Positions 1 through 10,292 of a stretch of 51,000 nt of DNA are shown one piece after another. Position 1 is the first letter of the stretch. Each line of letters starts with the position of its first letter. A program made the position numbers and the translations under genes. The notes under the pieces were generated by a model that saw only the letters and a list, made by a program, of their open reading frames with translations, was not told the origin of the DNA and ran no database searches. The stretch is from Mesostigma viride (Eukaryota; Streptophyta; Mesostigmatophyceae; Mesostigmatales; Mesostigmataceae): the NCBI GenBank assembly GCA_009746045.1, contig RPFO01000392.1, positions 2,116,745 to 2,167,744 of the forward strand, given 5' to 3'.

Positions 1-168
1 AGCCACCTCCCCCCAAGCGGAGGAGGCGTTTTGATGAGTAGTGTAGTTAGGCTTTTCTAGATAGAGTTAGGATAGTTCGATCACGCGGCTTCCTCCACCC
101 CATCCATCATGAAATATGTGCTACATGACCTCCCCACGGAGGCATGTTCTAATTTAATTTTTTTTAAT
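1..168 (+). mobile_element. 3' end of a short retroelement (hairpin plus AT-rich tail)
   Basis: This is the 3' part of a dispersed element cut by the window edge. The same sequence recurs in reverse at 26655-26815, and its last half recurs at 31508-31620. It ends in the shared hairpin at 123-147 (arms ACATGACCTCC and GGAGGCATGT, loop CCAC), followed by a T/A-rich tail. A short reading frame ending in a stop at about 32-34 may be the end of an ORF1, but that is a guess. Confidence 0.7.
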
Positions 169-640
169 CAGTGGGTGGGATGGACCCCCACACATCCCAT
201 TTACATGGCAAAATCATAGTTTGGGTGCCCCAAGGCCAGCTTTGCATGTTATTCCATATTATGGTTTTGGGGGGTCTGGCATAGGACCCTCACCTTAACC
301 ATTTCCGGCCCGGCCTTGGCCCGGCCATCCTTGGAGCATTTGGAGGCATTAGTAAATCATTAGGCAGGTAGGCAGGTTGTGCATTAGAACTATATTTGCT
401 ATGATGCTAGATTACAATATACAACTTACAATCAGATAGGAGCAGATAGGTACATAAGACAACGATCACAACCTGCGGCAAATGGCGGCAGTGTTTCAGT
501 TGCCACAGGTTGTCAATCGATTTTAGTTGTCTCCATGATCTTACGGCACGCAGACTGCGTCACGTGTCTAGAAAATCCGCCATGAGTAGCGTGGGATGCG
601 TTGACTGTATGGTGCACCATGGTCGATGGAGTGTAAAACA
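169..640. other. Intergenic, no gene recognised
   Basis: No coding frame of note is seen. The stretch holds a GGCCCGG/CCGGCC-rich patch near 318-345. Around 545-570 there is a degenerate version of the ACGCAG/CTGCGT motif that ends other elements at 1726-1744 and 46502-46520. Confidence 0.5.
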
Positions 641-1667
641 CTATTAATTAATTAATAAATTAATTAAACTTGTGCTCCCGTTGGGGAGTCACGGAGCACC
701 GAAGTGCTTTTAATCCCTGTGTGTGCACTACAGGAGAAAGGGCAGAGACCCCCAGTCTCCTTCATGCCAGAGGCATGCCACAGCTACATTCGGGCGCACT
801 AGCTAAACGGACACGCTAACGATCCGGCAGTCTGTGGGTGCAATAAGACCCATGTGAGCATATCATAGCAAGGAGCGTGGGCAAGTAATCTGAACATAGC
901 CAGGGCGTAGCATGGCTGTACTAGGACTAGGCTAAGGCTATGGCTGGTTGTGTACTGTGCGTTGGCGGCACGTGACTAGGTGTGTTGGCACAGCTAGGCA
1001 AACATTCTAGGCATGGCTGCCTTAGCGGCAGTGACGCCAATGGTTACAAGCTAGGGCTATTGCTATTCTAGCCCGCTGGGGGCGTCCACATCTTGTGGTT
1101 GATCATCAGGTCCCCGCCCCTCCAGTACACCTTGGGCTTCTGGGGGTCCTGCTTATGGCGGAGGTATTCCGGCCACAGGTCGCGTCGCTGCTGTTGCTGA
1201 GCGGGGGTGAGGTCGTCATCCAGCGTCCAGGTGAGGTCGTGCAACCGCTTGCGACGAGAGAGGAACCGCTGCTTATCCTCAGGGGAGAGGAAGGTGAGCA
1301 GGACTGGTGGGGGAGCCGCCTTGTCCCGTGAGTGGGGAAGGCGGTGGCACCCACGCAGTTCTACCTCACCTACCAGGCCCATGAGGGTAAGAAGCTGGTT
1401 CTTGAGCTCGTCAGCAAGGGAGGTTGACGTCTCACCTGGCTTCTGGGGGAAGCGACGTAGCACCACTCGGCACTCGCGGCGAGCGCGATCGGTGACCTCC
1501 CGTTGCTGGGCCTGGCGGTGGTCCTCCAGCTCCTGGAGCTTAGCTATAGTGATATTGTTGCCGGGATCACTGATACAAGTGTTGCTAGAACGCCATATAG
1601 TATATACTGTATGTTGACAAATTAATAGTTTTAATTCGCAGCTCCGCTCACCCCCACCCACCAGCAA
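641..1667 (-). mobile_element. 5'-truncated ORF1-bearing retroelement, family B
   Basis: On the minus strand an ORF1 fragment (1667-1068) is followed by about 375 bp of 3' UTR, the hairpin at 671-693 (arm CTCCC, loop CAAC, arm GGGAG) and a TTAAT-type tail at about 640-670. The same 3' UTR is found on the plus strand at 47745-47810 plus 49758-49937 and in part at 42412-42540, so it is a repeated family. Nothing encoding endonuclease or reverse transcriptase lies between ORF1 and the tail. Confidence 0.8.
1068..1667 (-). pseudogene. Retroelement ORF1 protein fragment, family B
   Basis: The open frame is 199 codons, but only the part from about residue 42 aligns with the ORF1 proteins at 22380-23810 and 48256-49602. 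Shared blocks are GETSTSLADEL, the LMGLVGEVEL block, a HRLP motif, PPPVLLTF, TLDDDLTPAQQQQRRDLWP and the YWRGG/HKMW end. This layout is typical of the RRM-like RNA-binding part of L1-type ORF1 proteins. The first 40 residues do not match and probably lie outside the true frame. The N-terminal half of ORF1 is missing, so this is a fragment. Confidence 0.75.
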
Positions 1668-1810
1668 TGGAATACGTGCTACATGATCTCCATCCCATGT
1701 TCCCCTCCCACTGAGGACTTATGCTCACGTGACGCAGTCACGTGTCTATTAATTAATTGATTAATGATCTCCCATCGGAGTCATGCTAAATAATTTAATT
1801 TTTTTAAATT
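1668..1810 (+). mobile_element. Two retroelement 3' ends in series
   Basis: Two hairpin-plus-tail modules follow one another. The first is a perfect 8-bp stem with loop GCA at 1726-1744 (CACGTGACGCAGTCACGTG), followed by TTAAT repeats. The second is the CAAC-class hairpin at 1764-1784, with loop CATC, followed by a TTTAATTTT tail. The same first hairpin ends another element at 46502-46520. Both look like 3' termini of severely truncated insertions. Confidence 0.6.
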
Positions 1811-2353
1811 TTAATTCAATCACGACCACCTTCCGGCCCCTAGCTTGTGACTTGTGCTCATGTGACACAGTAGAAGTGTAAATGGCTCTTCCGCAGACTT
1901 GGGGGCTATGGCTAACGTGACCCATAGTTTGCGACCGAATGACAACAGGGGCTTTGTGAAAACGAAAATGTACCCGGCCCTGGGTAACTGAATGTGAAGT
2001 TTGCATTTCTGAGCACTGCTGCGAAAAAACAAAACAAAACAAAAACCATTTAAATATTACATGAGACAACCAGGAGAGTACAACTATAAATTGTCGTTTT
2101 CAGCAACAAGATGCTTGGCAACTCACATGCTACCCAGAAACCATGTGGCAGACCTCAATCTCACAGGAAAATGCTGGCTGTTTGGTCCGTTGGCATTTGG
2201 TTCGAACACAGGGCATCCATCATGCTGTACAGAAACTGGCGCTCTGCCATCAACGCCCAGATCAACAACTTTATTCAAAAAGAGGCGACAGCATTGGCTT
2301 CCCCTTTACATCACCACATGCTGTTCGTCTCATCAACTGAGGTAGTCCAACCC

Positions 2354-5300
2354 TCACACAATGCTGGGGGCAGTCCCCGCCCATGCACACTGTGCGCCGG
2401 GCCACCGCGTGCGTATACATTCCACCAGCGGTGCGGCCTGCGGCGTGGGCGCAGGCGCCTGCGTCCCCATGCCCATTTCCTCACCGCTGGCACCTGTCCC
2501 CTGCCCATTGCCTTGTGGACTAGCTGCATCATCCACTAGGCTGTCCGATAGAGGCAGCAGCGGCGGCAGGGGGATGTCCAGCGCGGATAGGTCCCCATTC
2601 CACCGCGGGGGCACGCTAACGCTGAGTTCCACCAAGTGCGGCCGCTGGTTCCCTCGCGCATCCTCCCCTGCCAGGCCCCCTGACGCATCGCATGCCCCAC
2701 TAGCCCCCCCCCCGGCAGCGTGAAGCGACGACACAGCGCCCCCCGAGCTATCCCAACTCTTGGCGATGCCGTTGAAATGGTATAGCCGGAACTGCTGACC
2801 GCGATTCGCCGCAGGTGTTGCAGCAGTAGTGGGTGCTTGTGCGGGCGGCCACCGCTGGTCGGGGGGCGCAGTTTGTGCAGGCGCGCCCCACCCCGTGGGC
2901 ACCCCCGGCTGCGCACCCGCCACCACGATCTGCTGCTGATGCGGTTGACTGCTCCCGCCCGCTGCCTTGGCGGCATCGTGGCGCCGTACCACCTCCCAAA
3001 AGTCCTGCCACGTGACCACCTCGTCGCGCCGCAGGGTCGCCAGCTCATCATCTGCCAACTGTACGCACACCTTGGCCAATATGTCGTCGAGGGACGCGCT
3101 GCTGATGAACCCACCGCCAGTGCCGGACATGTCGCATGCGTTGAACGCGGCTCGCACCTCCTTCATCTGGGGGGGCAATACAGGGGCAATACAGGGGCAG
3201 CAAAGGGGCAGCAAAGGGGCAGCAAAGGGGCAGCAAATAGGCAGCAAAGTGGCAGTAATGGGGCAGTAAGGGGACAGTAAAGGGGCAGTAAAAGGGGCAG
3301 TAAAGGGGCAGTAAAGGGGCAGCAAAGGGGTAGTAAAGGGGCACTACAAAGGCATTGAGGGGGCCAAAAAGGCGACAAATGGGCAATGTCAGGGGCAAAC
3401 TAGGGGAAGAAAAGGGGGCAACTCCGGTGCGAAGGGGACAAGACAGGAACGTGAGCATGTCATACAAATGCGGCAGGCTAGCGTGTGCAAAAAAATAAAT
3501 AACATGAATTTATGAAACCATTTTACTACAGTAGTACGATTCTTTCCATGATCCATTCTTGTCTTCTCAGGTTAATGAATAGACACCTGCCGTCTGGCTT
3601 GGCCAGTGCCGCCTACAGGACAGCCGACTTGGCCAGTGCTGCCTACAGGACAGCCGACTTGGCCAGTGCCGCCTACAGGACAGCCGACTTGGCCAGTGCC
3701 GCCTACAGGACAGCCGACTTGGCCAGTGCCGCCTACAGGACAGCCGACTTGGCCAGTGCCGCCTACAGGACAGCCGACTTGGCCAGTGCCGCCTACAGGA
3801 CAGCCGACTTGGCCAGTGCCGCCTACAGGACAGCCGACTTGGCCAGTGCCGCCTACAGGACAGCCGACTTGGCCAGTGCCGCCTACAGGACAGCCGACTT
3901 GGCCAGTGCCGCCTACAGGACAGCCGACTTGGCCAGTGCCGCCTACAGGACAGCCGACTTGGCCAGTGCCGCCTACAGGACAGCCGACTTGGCCAGTGCC
4001 GCCTACAGGACAGCCTACTGATGAGACGTGGGCGGATGCCTGGCGTCAAACGTCGCTCGCGTGTGGTACCATGGGGCACGTACTGCCACCTCCACGCAGA
4101 ACTACGTTTGCTTCACCAATAATTAATTAATGCCAGCCTTTCTCATGCTACCAGGCGAGCAATGGCAGGTGCGTGGGTGCGGAAGCATCACGTTATGGAG
4201 GTGAGGGGGGCGAGATGCCCAAAGCAGCCGGGTTATCCCATCCCCAGACGCACCACGTGTCCACGTTGCAGACGCGTGGACACACGGTTAGACACGCAGA
4301 CACCCCCCCACGTCAGAGGCATTCCTGGCTACGCGGCCACTCACCCGCCCGCCCTCCTTGCGCCCACTCACCCGCACGCCCTCCTTGCGCCCACTCACCC
4401 GCACGCCCTCCTTGCGCCCACTCACCCGCATGTCTTCCTTGGAGTCGTCCTGCACTGCGTTGCTGAGGCCAAACAGGACGGAGTAGTGACTGCGCAAGTC
4501 GGATGAGGCAGACCAGCCGGATGACAGCACAACAATGGAGGGCAGGGATTAGGAGGCGATCCCTCATGAGTGATCAATCCATCTTAAGTTTAGGATGAGA
4601 GGCAGGGAGTGAGGCTTGAAGGGGCGGCCATCAACAGCATAGGAGGAAGGGGAAGGGGGAGCAAGTTAAATGTAGGGCAATCACGCTCACAGCCGCCTTT
4701 TCCTCAGCCACTAAGTACAGGGGTACAGTGGCCGTTCCTCGAACCACTCAGTGAAGGGGTACTCCCTGGGTGTGCCATCCTCATGACAGCGGGCACTATG
4801 ATCACCCATCTAGACTCGCACGCATCCGCGAAAGTCAAGTGCACATGCACAGCTTTACAAGTGAAGCTTTCGGATGCATGGGCAACTCTTCACAGCCCCC
4901 GTCCGCGAGAGCGGAGCAGGCACATGTGGCACAAGATGGACGGACGAAAGGCGCGCGGGACAAAGGATCCTGGGCAAGCCAAGGTGCCGGCGAGGCAAGG
5001 GAACGCACGATTCGCTGCCGACGACCCAGATGGGGTACTTGGGGTTCTTCAACAGGTCCCCCACTTTACAGTAGTGCAGGAACTCGAGCTGCGTCAGGAA
5101 GCCAACCTGCCGATGAAAACACAAGGCAGGAGGCGTAGGCATTGCCCATGAGGGATGGTCCATCATCTGTGAATGGCATATTGATTGCCATGCTACATAC
5201 TGCATCGCGCATAGTACCAAGATGGGTGATCGAATGGGGAGCGAAAAACTAGACAACCTGTGCCCACCCACCTGCTGATCCCCCCCCCACTCTCTCGACT

Positions 5301-8300
5301 TACACCATCCAAACATCTTCAACAGATCATAGCCAACTCAAGTAAACGAATCATGTATCGAATTCATGGGTGAAACTGATAGTTAATTGTGATCAAGTAT
5401 GCGCTGGGAAAGTCGGGATGGGTGCCCGCCAGCCCCATGCCTGCAGAAGCAGGGTATTGGATCAGATCAAGGGCCACACACTTCAACATGCAAGAAAACA
5501 ATTGTGGGGGATACACAGAAAAAATGCCTAAGATCCTTAAAACCTTGAAAAAGCATCCACATCAATTTTCCAGACGCCATGTAAAAACTGCCATTGAACA
5601 ACACGACCAAATTCAACGTCGCGTCTCTCACCCAAACAAGGCTGCATCTGCCCCTGGCATGGCGTGACTGCAACCCATGCTCCCAGCCACACGGTGAGCC
5701 CACCAAGCGGTTCCCGGGCAAAGGGTACTTGCCCGCGCCGCAGCCCCCCCTTGCCCAACGCAGTCTACCACCCGCTAGTCGCCCGGAACCCCTCACCTGC
5801 ACGTTCTCAGTATCCCATCGCTCAGCACATCACTTGAATGTCACCCTAAACCTGCCCCCTGCACCTTCTCCAACAGCCACCATCTCCAGCAGTCACCCTA
5901 TGTCGCCCTATATTCTTCTCAATCGTCCCACACTCCTCCAAGTCGCCCAGAAACTCCTACCTCAAATCCCCTGGAACCCCCCACCTGCATGTCGCTCCTT
6001 ATTCGTCCCCTGCATTCCACCCCACCCCACCCACCTGCATGTCACTCCTTATTTGTCCCCTGCATTCCACCCCACCCCACCCACCTGCATGTCGCTCCTT
6101 ATTTGTCCCCTGCATTCCACCCCACCCCACCCACCTGCATGTCGCTCCTTATTTGTCCCCTGCATTCCACCCCACCCCACCCACCTGCATGTCGCTCCTT
6201 ATCCGTCCCATGCATTCCACCCCACCCCACCCACCTGCATGTCGCTCCTTATTTGTCCCCTGCATTCCACCCCACCCCACCCACCTGCATGTCGCTCCTT
6301 ATTCGTCCCCTGCATTCCACCCCACCCCACCCACCTGCATGTCGCTGCTTATTTGTCCCCTGCATTCCACCCCACCCCACCCACCTGCATGTCGCTCCTT
6401 ATTTGTCCCCTGCATTCCACCCCACCCCACCCACCTGCATGTCGCTCCTTATTTGTCCCCTGCATTCCACCCCACCCCACCCACCTGCATGTCGCTCCTT
6501 ATTCGTCCCCTGCATTCCACCCCACCCCACCCACCTGCATGTCGCTCCTTATTTGTCCCCTGCATTCCACCCCACCCCACCCACCTGCATGTCGCTCCTT
6601 ATTCGTCCCCTGCATTCCACCCCACCCCACCCACCTGCATGTCACTCCTTATTTGTCCCCTGCATTCCACCCCACCCCACCCACCTGCATGTCGCTCCTT
6701 ATTCGTCCCCTGCATTCTGCCCTGAACCCCTCACCTCTATATCGCCCGAAATGCCTTTGAGCTGCAGGCCACTGCCCATGTCCATCGTGCCGTCAAACAC
6801 GTGCGCGACTGCCTTGCCGCACAGCAGCAAGTTGACAATCTCCTGAGGACGTCGACAGCGGCATTGAAGGTTTTGGCATAAAGTTTGGTGTTGGCGTTGA
6901 CCATGATGACAAGACGATGCAAGGTAGGCGCAAGGCAAGACAAGGCACAACCGCAGGGAGATCGAGTTGCAACACCAGATATCGCCGCATACGTCAAGTA
7001 CATGTGCAAACAGAAACAGACAAAACGTACAAGGAGGGCAACGAGGAGACAGTGTGTCCCCCACTTCCCCGTGTCCTACTTCAGTACCCCCACTTCCCCG
7101 TGTCCTACTTCAGGTCCCCCACTTCCCCGTGTCCTACTTCAGGTCCCCCACTTCCCCGTGTCCTACTTCAGGTCCCCCACTTCCCCGTCTCCTACTTCAG
7201 GTCCCCCACTTCCCCGTGTCCTACTTCAGGTCCCCCACTTCCCCGTGTCCTACTTCAGGTCCCCCACTTCCCCGTGTCCTACTTCAGGTCCCCCACTTCC
7301 CCGTGTCCTACTTCAGGTCCCCCACTTCCCCGTCTCCTACTTCAGGTCCCCCACTTCCCCGTGTCCTACTTCAGGTCCCCCACTTCCCCGTGTCCTACTT
7401 CAGGTCCCCCACTTCCCCGTCTCCTACTTCAGGTCCCCCACTTCCCCGTGTCCTACTTCAGGTCCCCCACTTCCCCGTCTCCTACTTCAGGTCCCCCACT
7501 TCCCCGTCTCCTACTTCAGGTCCCCCACTTCCCCGTGTCCTACTTCACCGGTGTGCAGCAGACAAACAGCTTCCAGGACCAGCCAAACCCCCCAGCCACA
7601 ATCCATCCTGCAGGCAGCCCTCCGAGGCAGTGCGATGATTGCCTGGTCCTGGACTCCGTAGCCTTGTTCACCCGACCGCGGTCCACAATAGATCAGCACC
7701 CACTGTGGCGGAATAAGCACGCAGGGCTCACCTGGGACGCGTGGCCGAAGGGCGGCGTGACAAGTGGCAGGCCGGGGTCGTCCCTGTCTGTCTCGGCCAT
7801 GTCCTGGCAGGGGGACAGACATGACAGGGCATGCGTGGGGAAGATGGCATGGGGAGGATGCCATCAGGGGAGGCGGGGGGGGGGGGGGGCATGGGGAGCA
7901 CGTAAGAGGAGTGCACGAGAGCAGCAATTTTCTGAGTGAGCCAGGCACATCTCCGGGCGCGCAGTATCCATTGGTGTAAGGCAAACATGAACTAGAATGA
8001 CAGCAACAAAGGACCGATAGTTTTTCGATAGATTTCACAAAAGAAGCCCGCTTGAAACATTTCATTGAAGCTCCCAGAGAAGTGAAGGTGGGCCATGCTA
8101 GTCCCCTCCCACCACCATGCGTGCCGTCTTCTCCCACCGCCATGCGTGCCATCTTCTCATGGGCTCCATCCCAGGGAGGCGGCTAGTAGCTATTCGGGTG
8201 ACCAGAACCTGCATTCCCTGCGTGGACCGGTCCTCCACAAAACCTTGGTGAGCCCTATCTGACCGCCCAAGGGACAGGCGGTACATCATGGAGAAACACA

Positions 8301-9715
8301 ACAACAGACCAACAAAGACAGCAGGCAGCCCGTGCCCAGCATCTAGGACACATATGATTTTTTTTTAATAATAACATATTATTATCTTTCTGGGGCTGCC
8401 GGGCTGGTGGGGCACACGTGGGGATGAAAATTGCAACTAGTCCCGGCCAGGCATGCCTCCCATCCATCTTGTCGGGGGAAGTATCCTCCACCAAGGCAGC
8501 CATGTTGACCGTATGGCTGGCCTGGGGCGGGCGGCTATGCAATTAGAACCAGAATAATGCCGCCTGCCACCACACAAGGCTACGACACTGCCAGGATGCA
8601 TAAGCCGCAGCCTACCCGAGGCCATGTCTATATCTTAACTTGATAGAGCTTACACCAGTACCCGTCATCTTGAATGAGACTGTAAGCTCAAGCTTATGTG
8701 GGCAAGAGCAAAGTCGAAGCTCGACATGCATGCACACAAACAAAGGAACAAAGGTGGTGGACAGGTGATGAGGGGCAGCACGTACCAGGCCTCGCGAGAG
8801 AAGTGCAGAGAAGAGAACCAGCAGGGCCCCCATGCCGCCCCCGAGCACATCCAGCATGCCCCGCAGTGTGTGCCGTAGCTGCGGGAGGGACATGGCCTCT
8901 TGAACACGGATCAGGCGGGGCAAGTCGCCAGCACGCAGCAGCTCACCAGCATCCGCCAGGCCATCATCCCGTGCGGCCCTCTCCAGCCCATCCTCCGATA
9001 GCGTCGCCACCGTCGCGCGGCTGCCGCCCCCGCATCTCCAGAGGACCTCCGCCACCGCTTCCACCAGGGCCGCCGACTGCTGCTCGTGCGACACCGTCGG
9101 TATCCGCAGGCAGCCCGTTGTTGATGGGCTGAAAGGGACGAGCTCTGACGGCGAGGAGGCTAGGGAGTGAAAAAGAAGGTACTTCAAGACAAAGGCCTGT
9201 ATGGGCGCCAGCACGCCGCACGGTCCACCCTGCCGCTGAACGAGCCCGAAGCTGGTGCGAGCGTCTGAACTGAAGCGAAACCCTTGGCTTGTCCACTGAG
9301 AAACTACCGATGGTGCAGGAGGTGTTCGTCCAAACACGATGTCCCACAGTACGGTGGCCGTTGTCGAGGACAACCTTTCCGCCTCGTTGCGTGGAAGGGC
9401 TGCAGGTGCTGCGGTCGGGGCATGCGATCCGGCAATCTCGGTTTGGCTGCCGGCACGGACAGCTTCTTGTTCGTTGATCCGCGCCTGAAGCCTCCTCTCA
9501 GCTGCGGCCGCCCTAACTTCCCTCTCCCGTCTAGCTACATCGTCCTCGCTCTCCCTGCGCCCGGTTTCGCTTCCCCTCCCCAATAGCCTCCTTCCATCTT
9601 CGCTTACAATTCCTCCCGCCTCGCTGCGCTTAGCAGGGGTGAGGGTCTCATCCCTGGAGGTTCCAGAACCCCCTAAAGACAGCGCAATGGCCTTCTCAAG
9701 GTCGGAATCTTGCAT
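2354..9715 (-). CDS. MINDY3: MINDY-3-type deubiquitinase, 6 exons, 694 aa
   Basis: MINDY enzymes are cysteine proteases that trim Lys48-linked ubiquitin chains. Exons on the minus strand are 9715-8786, 7803-7732, 6842-6735, 5106-5009, 4489-4426 and 3166-2354. All junctions are GT-AG and in phase. Residues 3-16 form a ubiquitin-interacting-motif-like helix (core AIALSL). The catalytic Cys166 sits in QGGPCGVLAP. The block LLLCGKAVAHVFDG and the block YCKVGDLLKNPKYPIWVVGSE match the family, and the catalytic His404 sits just after the exon 4/5 split codon in SHYSVLF. Residues about 425-490 form the EF-hand-like insert found in MINDY-3, and the chain closes with RLYHFNG and TRWPGAQCAW. The protein is longer than the roughly 445-aa animal form because of its N-terminal extension and low-complexity linkers in the last exon. 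The assignment is strong; whether the start is at 9715 is less certain. Introns 2, 3 and 5 are filled with minisatellites. Confidence 0.9.
3170..3370. repeat. 11-12 bp tandem repeat forming an intron 3' end
   Basis: The plus strand repeats AGGGGCAGCAA-like units. On the minus strand these read TGCCCCTTTGC and run directly into the acceptor of exon 6 (exon starts at 3166). The repeat therefore supplies the polypyrimidine tract of intron 5 of the MINDY gene. Confidence 0.85.
3601..4020. repeat. 30-bp minisatellite, 14 units
   Basis: Fourteen units of 30 bp begin with GGCCAGTGCCGCC and are almost identical; one unit has a C-to-T change and the last differs at its end. They lie inside intron 5 of the MINDY gene. 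Because 30 is divisible by 3, all frames stay open and give repetitive false ORFs on both strands. Confidence 0.95.
4336..4430. repeat. 27-bp tandem repeat containing duplicated splice donors
   Basis: The unit starts ACTCACCCGCACGCC and is present about 3.5 times. On the minus strand each unit holds CGG followed by GTGAGT, a consensus donor. The exon-proximal copy is the donor of exon 5 at 4426/4425. The frame stays open through the others. Confidence 0.85.
5985..6720. repeat. 50-bp minisatellite, about 14.7 units
   Basis: Units of 50 bp carry CCCCTGCATTCCACC and CACCTGCATGTCGCTCC with a few point variants. They fill most of intron 3 of the MINDY gene and start 15 bp past its donor side (exon 3 ends at 6735). 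Degenerate older units continue to about 5760. On the minus strand each unit contains CAG followed by GTGGGT, a donor-like site. Confidence 0.95.
7059..7547. repeat. 29-bp minisatellite, about 17 units
   Basis: The unit reads GTCCCCCACTTCCCCGTG followed by TCCTACTTCAG, with G/C variants at one position (CGTGTCC or CGTCTCC). It lies within intron 2 of the MINDY gene (7731-6843). Its open frames are artefacts of the repeat. Confidence 0.95.
7875..7889 (+). repeat. Poly-G run
   Basis: Fifteen consecutive G residues in intron 1 of the MINDY gene, within a G-rich stretch. The exact length may be unreliable in any assembly. Confidence 0.9.
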
Positions 9716-10292
9716 GCTATCCTACTACCCCTACACGTTTTACCCCTCGCGAGCACGCGCTCGCCTCCATGGCTCTCTAGTGAGCGACCGTGACATGAAA
9801 TATTTTCATTTTCATAAACTGTGCCGGTTGCCAGCACGGTCGGCGGGCCTTCAGCCTCGTTCTGTCGTTCAGAGAATGAATGACAACGTCGCGAAAACTT
9901 TCGCGACAGCCAATTTGGATACGGCGGCTGCCAAGTGGCTTCTTCGCAGCAATTTGTACGTCTCCGGATGCGTGGGACAATGAACTGAACATCGCCTTTG
10001 GTTGGTTTACAGTGTACCAAGTAACCACTTTTCTAGACGGACCAGAACGGACTAGGACTTCTAGGAGTCTGTGCCAACTGGCAGACTCCGGGATGGCCAG
10101 GAGACTGGATAGTGGAGAACCGGACCGCCCAGCGGGCCTCGTTGAGCCCCCGGTATGACCCTCAACAATAGGAGCCTCTATGAGACTCTCTGAACCTCTA
10201 TGAGCCTCTATAAACTACTACTATACGCCTCTATGACCTATGAGCCTCAAAGTATAGTTCTACGCAGTGTTTTTTTTAAGGTTTTCGTTACT
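9716..10292. other. 5' flank of the MINDY gene
   Basis: No gene is recognised. This is the presumed promoter side of the minus-strand MINDY gene. At 10164-10245 the motif CCTCTATGAG and close variants recur six or more times, an irregular tandem array. I see no clear TATA box. Confidence 0.4.

Noticed and set aside
3601-4020. CRISPR-like regular 30-bp repeats
   Set aside because: There are no spacers; units are directly adjacent. It is a minisatellite inside an intron of a eukaryotic gene.
5594-7939. Several long ORFs (for example 388, 340 and 285 codons) on the plus strand
   Set aside because: They are products of the 50-bp and 29-bp arrays and lie antisense to MINDY introns and exons.
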